From Zhongshania aquatica (GTDB lineage Bacteria > Pseudomonadota > Gammaproteobacteria > Pseudomonadales > Spongiibacteraceae): a stretch of 64,000 bases of DNA. Numbering within the stretch: position 1 is the first letter of the stretch; each line of letters begins with the position of its first letter. The stretch spans positions 124,001 through 188,000 of the forward strand of contig NZ_JANZNQ010000002.1 in NCBI RefSeq assembly GCF_027257955.1, given 5' to 3'. Both the position numbers and the translations under genes were made by a program. The notes below the pieces were generated by a model, which made no database searches, was not told the origin of the DNA, and was given only the letters and a program-made list of their open reading frames with translations. Below are positions 1 through 9,137 of this stretch, piece by piece.

Positions 1-66
1 GGCCTTGCCAGCGTACTTACCGCTACGCTGTAGTGTCGGTGCTGATTTTGTTGACATAGAACTCAT
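1..66 (-). CDS. N-terminal fragment of a divergent gene, possibly a TetR-type regulator
   Basis: A reading frame runs from an ATG at 66 (a second ATG lies at 57) off the left edge for 22 codons without a stop. The visible residues begin MSSMSTKSAPTLQ and end in a basic stretch with RSGKYAGKA. It is transcribed away from the esterase/GH31 pair, and the palindrome at 120-137 lies in the shared intergenic region. Many TetR-family regulators have a short basic leader like this before the helix-turn-helix and sit beside such palindromes. That identity is inference: no DNA-binding domain is visible in the 22 codons. Confidence 0.35.
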   Translation of the reverse strand, partial: MSSMSTKSAPTLQRSGKYAGKA

Positions 67-119
67 GGCTACTTGCTCAAAGCTACATATTTGACACGAT
101 GAAGTATCACATATATATT

Positions 120-137
120 TGACACTGACCAGTGTCA
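120..137. promoter_or_regulatory. Inverted repeat, candidate TetR-type operator
   Basis: TGACACT at 120-126 and AGTGTCA at 131-137 form a perfect 7-bp inverted repeat around a 4-base spacer. A further TTGACAC half-site-like copy lies at about 91-97. The site is between the divergent truncated gene and the esterase/GH31 operon, in the right place for a local repressor. It overlaps a possible GTG start at 132, which argues for the esterase starting further downstream. Confidence 0.45.
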
Positions 138-239
138 GTTAATGACTGCTCGATTATAAAAAAAACAGACACCTATATAGACCCAATACATATTCCTGCA
201 GGAGCACTGTCCGTGACATATCTATTAGCAAGCCACACT

Positions 240-1673
240 GTGGCTTGTCGTTTATATGCTCCCTTACATGGACTTAGCAGAGCCTGCTTGGCACTTTGCA
301 CCTGTCTGGCCATAGCATCCTGCGGCGGTGACAATAAGCAAAGCAACACAAGCATTAACAACGCACTCCCCAACGACACATCATTTGATTCTCTAGCGCG
401 TTGCTCGACGGTAGATTCAATACCTGCGGGCCAGCACATGGTCACCAGCTGGCGCACTGCACCCACCGACGCTCTTATTACCCACCCTATTACCGCACTA
501 ACAGTTCGTCAGTTCTTTGCCCCACACTGGGATGGCGAAGTCATGCGGCTGCAACTCTCGAATCGCTACTCCAACCTACCTGTCACGCTGGAGAATATTC
601 ACATCGCCAAGGAAGTCACACCAGGCGCCCCCGAGCTGATACCTGACAGCGAATGTCTGCTGACGGTGGGTGGCGAAAACCGTATTACCATTCCGGCAGG
701 AGGATCAGTTGTCACCGACGCCATTGCTTATCCGATTCGCGCCTTTGAGCGTGTCGGCATCAGCTTTTACGCACCTGCAATCACACTGCAGATCACACGC
801 CACTTGGGTGCAGACGAAATCCTTTATATGAGCCTCCCCGGTGATCACAGCGCCGACCCGAGTGGCACTCTGTTTCAAGCAGTCCCCGACGGCTACGCCA
901 GTAATTTTCTGGCCATCGAGGCCCTTGAAGTAGCCGCGGCGCAAAAGGTTACCACCCTAGTTGCGGTGGGCGACTCCATTACCGATGGCTCCGGCTCCAC
1001 GACCGAGTTTCTGAGTGGCGAACCTGCCCGCATGACCTCGACCGACCAACGCTACCCCAACCACTTACAGCGCCGTATTCACGAAGCTGGCTTGCCAATA
1101 ACGGTGGCCAATGCCGGCATAGGTGGCAATGAATTATTGAGCGACGGCTGGTTGCCGCAATTTGGTGTAGCCATGCTTGACCGACTGGACTATGACGTCC
1201 TCGCCATTACCGGCGCGACCCATGTGCTTGCTATGATCGGCACCAATGACTTCGGCAACCCAAAACCCGGCGCGGCGCCCAGCCCGGAAGACATGATTGC
1301 CGGTTACATCGAACTGATTGAAGACATCCATGCGGCTGGCATGAAGATCACCCTCGGCACCATCCCACCAGCCGAAGGCGCGGTGATAGATGGCCTGCCC
1401 CTGATTGGCGACCTGCCTTTCGACATTGATGTGATGCACGGCACCGCTGAGGCCCGCGACAGTCGCGATACCGTCAATTTATGGATACGCACACAAGAAC
1501 TCAGCGATGGCATCGTCGATTTCGACGCCTGCCTCGAAGACCCTGAGAATCCCGGCTATCTCGCCGCTGAATACAACAGCGGCGATAACCTACACCCCAG
1601 CCCTGAAGGCTACGCCGCCATGGCGGAGTGCGTGAACCTCGACTTATTCCGCACCCCCGACAACGCATATTAA
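240..1673 (+). CDS. SGNH/GDSL-family esterase, predicted lipoprotein
   Basis: Secreted, membrane-anchored hydrolase of the SGNH superfamily, probably acting on acetyl or acyl esters. The SGNH blocks are visible in order: block I VAVGDSITDG (nucleophile Ser), block II NAGIGGNEL (Gly), block III MIGTNDFG (Asn) and block V DNLHPSPEG (Asp/His). A hydrophobic stretch ending in LAIASC followed by GGD is a lipobox. A start at GTG 240 gives a normal-length signal peptide; GTG 132 and GTG 213 are in frame, but 132 lies inside a palindromic operator. The gene is followed 23 bp later by a GH31 glycosidase lipoprotein, so the two probably form an operon that removes ester decorations and glycosyl units from an oligosaccharide. 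Function is secure at family level only; the substrate is unknown. Confidence 0.8.
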   Translation: MACRLYAPLHGLSRACLALCTCLAIASCGGDNKQSNTSINNALPNDTSFDSLARCSTVDSIPAGQHMVTSWRTAPTDALITHPITALTVRQFFAPHWDGEVMRLQLSNRYSNLPVTLENIHIAKEVTPGAPELIPDSECLLTVGGENRITIPAGGSVVTDAIAYPIRAFERVGISFYAPAITLQITRHLGADEILYMSLPGDHSADPSGTLFQAVPDGYASNFLAIEALEVAAAQKVTTLVAVGDSITDGSGSTTEFLSGEPARMTSTDQRYPNHLQRRIHEAGLPITVANAGIGGNELLSDGWLPQFGVAMLDRLDYDVLAITGATHVLAMIGTNDFGNPKPGAAPSPEDMIAGYIELIEDIHAAGMKITLGTIPPAEGAVIDGLPLIGDLPFDIDVMHGTAEARDSRDTVNLWIRTQELSDGIVDFDACLEDPENPGYLAAEYNSGDNLHPSPEGYAAMAECVNLDLFRTPDNAY

Positions 1674-1696
1674 ATACTGCAACGAGCCCATAACTG

Positions 1697-4132
1697 ATGA
1701 AAACCATAGCTACGCACATCATCAAATACGCCGCATTCCTGCTGATCATGCTGACCACTTCCTGTGGCGGCAGCTCTGCCTCGAGTGCCAAGCAAGACAC
1801 CGCCAATAGCGGCAGCATTCAGGAAGGCAATGCACGCTTCACGGTTATTTCACCTACCCTAGTCCGCATGGAATATGCCGAGAACGGTCAGTTTGAAGAC
1901 CGCCCCACACAAACTCTCGGCACACGCCCACCAGCCTCTGCTGACTATACAACTCGTGTAGAAGACGGCGTGCGCATCGTCAAAACTAGCGCCCTGACCC
2001 TTCGCTACAACCTCGGTACTGGCTCCTTCAAACAGAACAATTTAGCAATTGAAGTGCTACGCGGCAGTGAAGTCATCGAAGTCCACCCCGACTGGTCATT
2101 CGCGCCTCAGCCCGGCAACCTCGGAGGCTGGCGTCGAGGCCTCGACAACGAAAAAGACCCGCAGGAATTGCACGAAGGCGTACTGAGCCGTGAAGGCTGG
2201 TACCTACTCAACGACAGCAACACCGTATTACTCACAGATACACCTGCCGGCTTTGAAGTTCGCCCTAATGATGGCGGCACTTATCAGGATGGCTACCTGT
2301 TCGGCTACGGTCTAGATTACGTGCAGGGTCTTAGCGACTTGCGCACCCTTACCGGCGCCGCTCCACTCCTGCCTAAGAAAGCGCTGGGCGTTTGGTTTTC
2401 AAAATGGTGGGCCTACACCGATGCCGAATGGCGTACCGAAGTTGAATCCTTTTCCGCACACGGTGTACCTCTGGATACCATTTCAATCGATACCGACTGG
2501 AAACGGGTACACCAGCCACTGGGCTGTCTAGTTTGGAACGTTGTAATCCAGGCGCCGCTTGACGATGCCTGCTCTTGGAATGGCTGGGATTGGAACCGCA
2601 ACATCTTCCCCGACCCAGATGGTTTTATCAGCTGGCTGCATGAACGCGGCATTGATGTCGGCTTAAATGTTCATCCATCTATTGCTGGCTCTGACCCCGC
2701 CTACCCGGACACAATCGCGCAAACCGGCAAGCTGATGACCGATGATGCCGAGTTACCCTGCAGTATCATTCAGGCCGATCCCTCAACACCCTGCTATATA
2801 TTCGACTGGACCCAAGCCGAGCAACTCGACGCCTACTTTGATCTGCACGAGCCGATTGAAACCACCGGCATCGATTTCTGGTGGCTGGACTGGTGCTGCG
2901 AAGGTTCGCGTGCCCAGGCCCCCGGTCTTTCTGCCGACACTTGGATTAACGCCGGCTATGCCAAACAACATGAAGACATGGGTTCCCGCTGGCCGGCCTT
3001 TTCCCGCATAGGCGGCTCATTCCAGAATGGTTTCGACGGCGTCGATAACAATGGCCTAGGCGCGTTTGCAGAGCATCGTTACAGCATCCACTTCACCGGT
3101 GACACGTGCTCCACGTGGGAGCTTATGGCCGCCCAGGCTGCAATGACGGCTGCCGAAGGCAATATCGGCCTGCCCTATGTCTCACATGACATTGGTAGCT
3201 TCCTGGGTGAACCCCTTCCTGGCAGCGACTGCACCAACAGGCTCAACACCGGACAGCATCTACCCGACGACATGTACGTGCGCTGGATACAGCTTGGTAC
3301 CTTCCAGCCCATCCTTCGCCTGCACTCTCACCATGGCGACCGCCTACCCTGGGAATATCCCGGTAAGGCCGAAACCGTAGCCAGCGACTTCCTGCGTCTG
3401 CGCGGCCAACTCGTGCCAATGCTCTACACTCTCAGTCGCAAAGCACATGACACAGGCCTGCCAATGACCCGCCCCCTATACCTGCAATGGCCTGAAAGCG
3501 AAGAAGCCTATCAGTACAACAGCCAGTTCACTCTCGGCAACGACATGCTCATCGCCACGGTGGCAGCGCCCGGCGACCCAGCAATGATCGATGTGTGGAT
3601 ACCACCCGGCGAATGGGTCGATTTCTTCACCGGGGAAGAATTTACCGGCCCGCGAAAAATCAGCCGCAGCGTACCGCTTGAAGAATACGGCGTATTCATG
3701 CGCAAGGGCGCTATTCAGCCCATGCAGCCGCAGCTGCCCACTAGCGCCCATGGCCCGCAAGACAATCTAATTATCAATGTCTGGCCAGGTGCCGACGGCA
3801 ACTTCGAGCTCTATGAAGATGAAGGGCGCGGCTTTGCCTATAAACAAGGTGCTTATCGCTGGACACCGATCACCTTATCGTCGTCAGCAAACGGTGCCTG
3901 TCACACACTCACTATCGGAGCGGCTCAGGGACAAAACTTTAACGGAGCGTTGAATTCACGCAGCTGGGAACTGCGCTTTAAGGGTATTGAAGAACCACAG
4001 ACAGTCACAGTAAACGGCAGCACGCCCACTTGGAGCTACCGCGCCGCCAGCCAAACTGTGACCATTGATGCTAACAACCTAAGCACAGGCAACCCTGTAA
4101 CCGTGAATCTGGATACCGGAAGCTGTAACTAG
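1697..4132 (+). CDS. Glycoside hydrolase family 31 lipoprotein (alpha-glucosidase/alpha-xylosidase type)
   Basis: A retaining alpha-glycosidase of family GH31. After a signal peptide with lipobox LTTSC and a Gly/Ser linker come the N-terminal beta-sandwich (roughly residues 45-210), the TIM barrel (about 215-600) and C-terminal beta domains including a DUF5110-like region (YEDEGRGFAY). The catalytic nucleophile motif is FWWLDWCCEG and the acid/base is in HFTGDTCSTW; IDTDWKR is a substrate-binding segment. Residues DWCCEG rather than the common DMNE-type sequence point to a less studied subgroup. The 811-residue length is typical. It is probably co-transcribed with the upstream SGNH esterase. 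Whether it cleaves glucosides, xylosides or another alpha-linkage cannot be read from the sequence. Confidence 0.88.
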   Translation: MKTIATHIIKYAAFLLIMLTTSCGGSSASSAKQDTANSGSIQEGNARFTVISPTLVRMEYAENGQFEDRPTQTLGTRPPASADYTTRVEDGVRIVKTSALTLRYNLGTGSFKQNNLAIEVLRGSEVIEVHPDWSFAPQPGNLGGWRRGLDNEKDPQELHEGVLSREGWYLLNDSNTVLLTDTPAGFEVRPNDGGTYQDGYLFGYGLDYVQGLSDLRTLTGAAPLLPKKALGVWFSKWWAYTDAEWRTEVESFSAHGVPLDTISIDTDWKRVHQPLGCLVWNVVIQAPLDDACSWNGWDWNRNIFPDPDGFISWLHERGIDVGLNVHPSIAGSDPAYPDTIAQTGKLMTDDAELPCSIIQADPSTPCYIFDWTQAEQLDAYFDLHEPIETTGIDFWWLDWCCEGSRAQAPGLSADTWINAGYAKQHEDMGSRWPAFSRIGGSFQNGFDGVDNNGLGAFAEHRYSIHFTGDTCSTWELMAAQAAMTAAEGNIGLPYVSHDIGSFLGEPLPGSDCTNRLNTGQHLPDDMYVRWIQLGTFQPILRLHSHHGDRLPWEYPGKAETVASDFLRLRGQLVPMLYTLSRKAHDTGLPMTRPLYLQWPESEEAYQYNSQFTLGNDMLIATVAAPGDPAMIDVWIPPGEWVDFFTGEEFTGPRKISRSVPLEEYGVFMRKGAIQPMQPQLPTSAHGPQDNLIINVWPGADGNFELYEDEGRGFAYKQGAYRWTPITLSSSANGACHTLTIGAAQGQNFNGALNSRSWELRFKGIEEPQTVTVNGSTPTWSYRAASQTVTIDANNLSTGNPVTVNLDTGSCN

Positions 4133-4523
4133 CCCGTGCTTGGAACAAGATCCCTTGTCGCCTGCCTGTTGGCCGCGCTGCCCTTGAGGGTTGTTGCGGC
4201 TCGGGTTCAGAATGCCATTGATCAACTTTTGACCCCGCCACCCCCTAGTGTAAAGAAGACAACGACATAGCAATATCCTAACTGTTCAACACAAATAGGG
4301 GATTCAGCATCTACAAAGTTAATCTTTTATATAAATATATTGTGTAGATATTTTGCTAGATCGAACTGCTTAGAATATAAATTAGTTGAGCCTTATACGT
4401 GCCTTTCGACATTAACAATATAGTGCTACACACCAGATACGTACCAAAAAATGTTAGCTCTAAAACTCCAATAGTGACTTTTCGGCGTAGAAGCTGAATT
4501 ACAGCCCTAATACAGAGGTCCGC
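4133..4523. other. Intergenic stretch without a supported gene
   Basis: About 390 bp between the GH31 gene and the DUF1499 lipoprotein. Its second half is AT-rich (around 4310-4400) and probably holds the promoter of the downstream gene. Short frames on both strands lack ribosome-binding sites and recognisable protein features. No hairpin with a T-run follows the GH31 stop. Confidence 0.5.
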
Positions 4524-4985
4524 ATGTCTAAAATAATTCGTCATTTCGTTTACACCGCCACGGTATTGATTCTTGGCGGTCAGCTGGCTGCATGCAGCAC
4601 GCCGCAGCTTGGTGTCAATAATGGCAAGTTCCAAGCCTGCTCCTCAGCGCCTCATTGCGTATCAAGCACTGAGAAAAACACTGGCAAATATATCGCGCCA
4701 ATCAAAGTTAATTCAGCACAAGACTGGCAGCGCTTGCAGCAGTTACTTTTGGCAATGCCACGCACCAAGCTAGTTGCTCAAGATACCAACTATGTTCATG
4801 CCGTAACTAGTACAGCGATAATGCGTTACAAAGATGATGTGGAATTACTGTATTCACCCTCGGCGAAAACCGCAGATGTACGCAGCTCATCACGTATCGG
4901 ATACTATGACTTTGAAGTTAACCGCGACCGCGTAGAAAAATTACGCAGCCAATTGAATGGCGACAATGCGGGACAAGGTCAGTAA
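4524..4985 (+). CDS. DUF1499-family lipoprotein
   Basis: A 153-residue predicted lipoprotein: signal peptide with lipobox LAAC at residues 21-24, followed by a domain resembling DUF1499. Supporting features are the early Cys-containing PHCVSS segment, a central YVHAVTSTAIMRYKDDVE strand pattern and the terminal SRIGYYDFEVNRDRVEKL segment, which is characteristic of this family. Its biochemical role is not known. The gene stands alone, convergent with the large glycosyltransferase fusion 72 bp away. Family assignment is good; function is not inferred. Confidence 0.75.
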   Translation: MSKIIRHFVYTATVLILGGQLAACSTPQLGVNNGKFQACSSAPHCVSSTEKNTGKYIAPIKVNSAQDWQRLQQLLLAMPRTKLVAQDTNYVHAVTSTAIMRYKDDVELLYSPSAKTADVRSSSRIGYYDFEVNRDRVEKLRSQLNGDNAGQGQ

Positions 4986-4988
4986 ATA

Positions 4989-5038
4989 CTGGGGCATAGC
5001 TAGTACGTGATAGGGCTTTGTCACTACCCTAGCTCCAG
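4989..5038. terminator. Imperfect hairpin between convergent genes
   Basis: CTGG...AGCTAG on the left pairs with CTAGCT-CCAG on the right, and GTGA/TCAC pair inside, giving a bulged stem between the DUF1499 gene and the convergent glycosyltransferase gene. There is no T-run on either side, so termination is only a possibility. Confidence 0.3.
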
Positions 5039-5056
5039 AAAACGTTGCCCCTTGCC

Positions 5057-7777
5057 CTATGTGTCTAAAAAAGAAAAATTAGCCTTTGCCAAGTTAAGGA
5101 GCGCTTGGCGCCGTTCGGCAGAGACCAAAAATGCTAAGGGGTCACGAAGGCGCTGCTCTGCCATGACATTTAAATGTTCGTAAAAATATTGGTCGGCTTG
5201 CAAAAGTGCATCTGGCATATCAAGCAACTCTAACAAGCCTGCCACCTTCGGCGTATTACTCGCGGTAACAATAAACGGTGTTTCTAAACAGGCCGCTGCA
5301 ATACTGTGATGAAAACGACCTGACACTAACAAGACGGCATTGGCGATACATTCTAGCCACTCCCGCTCAGTGTCAGCGACATACAATTCAAACTGCCCGG
5401 CTGCGGCTGTTTGCATCCATTGTACAAACGCAACATCATCAGCCGCCAAGAACGCACTGGCACCAATCAGTAATTTAACCTTATAGCCTTTGGCATGTTG
5501 CTCTCGTAAAAATTGAGTTAAGGGCGCCGCTATGGCTTGCCCCCACACCACGGATCCCGTTAACACGATATAGGGTTTATCAGTCACAACTGCGCTGCGC
5601 AATGCGGGCAGCGTGTTTATAAAAAGGGGTAAACAGTCAAAGCTCTGTACGCATTTAATGTCTAAAGATTGCAGTAGCCGCAAACTCACTGGTTCTCGTA
5701 CAGCAATATAATCGAGCTGTTGATACACCCGTTTATAGAGCTGATTTAGGGGGCCATCACTGGTCATATCGGCGTCTTGCGGATAGCAGGAGTGATTAAT
5801 TATTTGAACCGATTTTGCCAACCGGTTTTTTGCAATAAAGGCGAGATACAAAAGCCCAACCGGCACTATTCCGCCTCCGTGGAGAGTTCCCTCGCCATTG
5901 ATAAGCACAATATCCGCGGCGGCTATACTCTCAATTAACGCTGTATTTTGAGCGCAAAAATCGGCGTACACCTCGTCGCTATCAAAACCCTCTGGGCTTT
6001 TAGGTAGGCCTAATAAATTCTGAGTCCATGCAATCGGGACGGCATTTACGTCATAGCCCTTTGCACGCAGGGCACGATGAATACTTAAACTCGTACCGCT
6101 GCAGCCCCAGTGATACCAATCTGAGGTGTCATTTAAAAATAGACTGGTTTTAGCCGTTACCGATGTTACGGCAGTAACTTCTTGAGCTTCTGCAGTGTTA
6201 CTTATTACTAATTCACTGCGTTTTTTTATTTTCAGCTTGGTTAAGCGCTCAGCGACTGCAGCCATAACGTCAGCCCAGCTATCATTTACGCCACTGCTAT
6301 TTCGAAATAACTGTGCAGAGGAGTACCAAAGGCTGCTTTCGCTATCGTCGGTCCATCGTCGTTCGGCCCCACGCGGAAGTAATATCCACACAGGTACGCC
6401 CAACGCGCCGGCTAAATGCACCGTGGTATTATCGACGGAGATCACAAGATCAAGGTTTGCCATCAATGCTGCTAAGTTTTCAATATCATTGAAAGCATCT
6501 AAGTCCGCAAAGCTGTGAACATTCTCGCCAAGCTGAGCCAGTTCATCTGCCTCGCAACGATACTGCAGATTGATATAGCTCACATCTGTATTAGCGAATA
6601 GTGTCTGCCAATATTTCAAGGCGATACTACGCTCTTTCATGGCACGCACTTCAGTACCACCCCGCCAACAGATACCGACTTTTAAGGTTTTACCCAGTGC
6701 TTGTAGCTTTGTCTGCCAAAAGGACTGCTTACTTGTGTCCGCGTGCAAATAGGCTCGGCCAGAAAAGTCCTCATCACCGCGACGAAAATGCATTGGCAAA
6801 TCGCCAGCGGGTATAAAACTATCTAAGCCGACGGGGTTTGCATGACTCTTAGGCACGACTTCTGCCGAAGGGAAGGAGCGTGTAAACAACGACACCAAAC
6901 GCGGATCACACTCCAATACGCAATGCTCTGCTAGGGCCATCACATCATCGAAGCAGGAGGCGAACATAATTTCGTCGCCCAAACCTTGCTCACAGGAAAT
7001 AAGTAAGCGCCGTCCGGCAATATGTAAATGCTCGGTGTGTGGCAAGCCCCTTGAGCGCGGTGGATTGCTTTCAAGAAATGAGCTAGCACTGAATCGCCAG
7101 CGGTACTCCTGCCAACCCTCTTTCCAGCGACCAGACCGCAACAAGCTGCCGGAGCGTTTTAGGCGTAGCTCCGCATCGGCGGGTGCGATGCACAAGGCCT
7201 CGTCAAAGCATTGCAGAGATAGGGTGGTATGGCCCGACTTAAAATATAAAGTGCCAAGATTTTTTAATGCCAGCACGGACTTGGGTTGATACGCCAATGC
7301 CTGCTGATAGGCTTTCAATGCTGCGTCGTCGTTAACGGTATCTTGCAAAGCAACGCCGAGATTCTCATAGGCTTGGTAATAGTCGGGCTTTAATCGAATC
7401 GCGTGACGATATGCGTCTATGGCCCCGACATCATTACCCATGCCTTGCAATACCACACCATAGTTAAAATGATACTGCGCTACTTTTGGATTTAATTTAA
7501 TTGCTTTTGCAATCAGGGTGCAGGCTTGCTCGGTATTCTGTAAAGCCTGGGCAACAAGACCAAGTAAGTGCAGTGAGTCTGCGTGTTGGGGAAACTCTGT
7601 CAAAACCTGTTCGTAGAGCGGTGCAGCGAGATGCCACTGCCCATTTTTATGATGGGCTAAGGCCTGTTGAAATTTAGATTTGGCTGCGGCTGACAGCAGG
7701 CTAGGTACGGCCTCACTGCGCTTAGACAATGACGTGTGAGAGCGAGATGCACCGCTTTTATCTTTCTTTTTTGCCAC
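5057..7777 (-). CDS. TPR / glycosyltransferase (GT9-like) / polysaccharide pyruvyltransferase fusion
   Basis: A long cytoplasmic protein with three parts. TPR repeats occupy roughly residues 30-215 (for example YHFNYGVVLQGMGNDVGAI and YQAYENLGVALQDTVNDDA). A heptosyltransferase-like GT-B domain follows (about 225-520), with SCEQGLGDEIMFAS, GICWRGGTE and a nucleotide-site region VISVDNTTVHLAGALGVP. The C-terminal third (about 550-900) resembles polysaccharide pyruvyltransferases: WGCSGTSLSIHRAL, LINGEGTLHGGG, AVREPVSLRLLQ and LVSGRFHHSIAAACL. The start is GTG 7777 because GGGAAG lies just upstream; a longer frame to 7825 has no such site. It probably modifies a surface glycan or glycoprotein. 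TPR-GT proteins are common, but the pyruvyltransferase extension is not something I recognise as a standard architecture. It stands alone, so the acceptor is unknown. Confidence 0.8.
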   Translation of the reverse strand: MAKKKDKSGASRSHTSLSKRSEAVPSLLSAAAKSKFQQALAHHKNGQWHLAAPLYEQVLTEFPQHADSLHLLGLVAQALQNTEQACTLIAKAIKLNPKVAQYHFNYGVVLQGMGNDVGAIDAYRHAIRLKPDYYQAYENLGVALQDTVNDDAALKAYQQALAYQPKSVLALKNLGTLYFKSGHTTLSLQCFDEALCIAPADAELRLKRSGSLLRSGRWKEGWQEYRWRFSASSFLESNPPRSRGLPHTEHLHIAGRRLLISCEQGLGDEIMFASCFDDVMALAEHCVLECDPRLVSLFTRSFPSAEVVPKSHANPVGLDSFIPAGDLPMHFRRGDEDFSGRAYLHADTSKQSFWQTKLQALGKTLKVGICWRGGTEVRAMKERSIALKYWQTLFANTDVSYINLQYRCEADELAQLGENVHSFADLDAFNDIENLAALMANLDLVISVDNTTVHLAGALGVPVWILLPRGAERRWTDDSESSLWYSSAQLFRNSSGVNDSWADVMAAVAERLTKLKIKKRSELVISNTAEAQEVTAVTSVTAKTSLFLNDTSDWYHWGCSGTSLSIHRALRAKGYDVNAVPIAWTQNLLGLPKSPEGFDSDEVYADFCAQNTALIESIAAADIVLINGEGTLHGGGIVPVGLLYLAFIAKNRLAKSVQIINHSCYPQDADMTSDGPLNQLYKRVYQQLDYIAVREPVSLRLLQSLDIKCVQSFDCLPLFINTLPALRSAVVTDKPYIVLTGSVVWGQAIAAPLTQFLREQHAKGYKVKLLIGASAFLAADDVAFVQWMQTAAAGQFELYVADTEREWLECIANAVLLVSGRFHHSIAAACLETPFIVTASNTPKVAGLLELLDMPDALLQADQYFYEHLNVMAEQRLRDPLAFLVSAERRQALLNLAKANFSFLDT

Positions 7778-7967
7778 TCGATCTTCCCATATTACAATTC
7801 GGGATAAAACGCCCAACAGCGTCAATACCCGCTAAATAGTAAAGTGACTGTACCTTGTTCACTATTACGAATAACCCCTATTTTTGCAGTTTCTATCGAT
7901 GCAATTCCTATCAACGCAGATCATATCAATGTCGCTCCATAGCACGCGCATTAACAAAACTAATCAC

Positions 7968-8960
7968 TTAAGACGCTCGATACTGACATTGACGAGGTGT
8001 TAGGCCTGTTTCCCGCTTGAAAGCGCGGTGAAAAGAGCTTTGCTCCGAATACCCAAGTAGTAATGCAATTTCACTTTGGCTAAGTCTCGGATCAGCAAGA
8101 TACTCACGCGCTAACTGCATACGCAATTGTGAAAGTAGCTTTTTAAAACTCAAGCCCTGCTCATTTAAACGCCTAAATAGGGTTCGCTCAGACATATTCA
8201 TCATCCCAGCCACGTCGGCGGAACTTGCTCGGCCGCTTTGCAGTGCTCGTAGCAGAACATTGCGCAGCACCCGAGAAAAATCTTCGTTGTCTGGCAGTAC
8301 CGCTAAGCACGCCTGCGCTTGCCGCTCTAGCACTTTACGTAAGCCAGCGTCGCTATTGCTTACCGGCAAACTTAGATATTCGAGCGGAAAATAAATAGCG
8401 GTAGCGGGTTGAGAAAAAGCCACCTCCGCATTAAATGCGCCAGCGTACTCGTCACTTACTGCGGGGGCTGCAAAGGTAAAATCAACCCGCAACGGCGCTA
8501 AATGTGGTTTGGCTGTCATCTGCCGAATAAACGACAGTAAACCCGCCAGCAGTACTTGGTCAGAAAGCTGTGTCGATGGCCCAAAATCACTGGTCCAACT
8601 TATCACCATCACATTCTTTTGTATGCTAATCGTCGCTTTATCGCCATCGTGGAGTAACCGCTGATAACGCTGAAATGCGGTGAGCGCATCGGCCAAAGTA
8701 TCGCTGGCCAACGTCAAATAACCCAACACACCTAAATGCTTGGAGCGCACGCACTGCCCTAGCGCCAAGCCAATACAACGGTCTGGGAAGCGGGCCTGCA
8801 TTTTGTCCAGTAACACCCACCACTGGGCAAAACTCATACGGCTACTGAGGCTATAAGACTGCAGACTGGTATATAGCTCGCAGTGAACATCGCCTTGCTG
8901 CTCTAAAAAATCCCTAAGCAGACTCGCCAAATCACCGCTAAGCTGTAATTGCGCAAGCAT
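7968..8960 (-). CDS. AraC-family transcriptional regulator
   Basis: A 330-residue regulator. The C-terminal ~100 residues carry two helix-turn-helix units with the AraC signature LLGYSEQSSFHRAFKRETG and LTPRQCQYR. The N-terminal ~200 residues fit the Arabinose_bd-type ligand domain (PF12625) found in regulators such as OruR; RCIGLALGQ and the HLGVLGYLTLAS segment are typical. GGAGC seven bases upstream of ATG 8960 supports this start. It is divergent from the sterol-desaturase-family gene across 177 bp, so that enzyme is the likely target. The ligand is not evident; relatives respond to fatty acids, amino acids or hydrophobic compounds. Confidence 0.88.
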   Translation of the reverse strand: MLAQLQLSGDLASLLRDFLEQQGDVHCELYTSLQSYSLSSRMSFAQWWVLLDKMQARFPDRCIGLALGQCVRSKHLGVLGYLTLASDTLADALTAFQRYQRLLHDGDKATISIQKNVMVISWTSDFGPSTQLSDQVLLAGLLSFIRQMTAKPHLAPLRVDFTFAAPAVSDEYAGAFNAEVAFSQPATAIYFPLEYLSLPVSNSDAGLRKVLERQAQACLAVLPDNEDFSRVLRNVLLRALQSGRASSADVAGMMNMSERTLFRRLNEQGLSFKKLLSQLRMQLAREYLADPRLSQSEIALLLGYSEQSSFHRAFKRETGLTPRQCQYRAS

Positions 8961-9137
8961 CTATTTGCTCCTAACGCTGGCTAGCAACAAGGCTAACCAC
9001 TCTATTTTTCTAATTATGCTTGGCACATCATCGTGATCATGGCGGTAAATGTCAAAAACTTGTCTTAAATAGTCAATATCATTGTCTTCGTACTGTTTAG
9101 GATGGTTTTGTTACTAAATACTTAATGAGGTCTGCGC

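Noticed and set aside
4200-4260. Possible insertion-sequence end after the GH31 gene
   Set aside because: The segment looked vaguely repeat-like, but no matching inverted repeat, transposase remnant or target duplication is visible.
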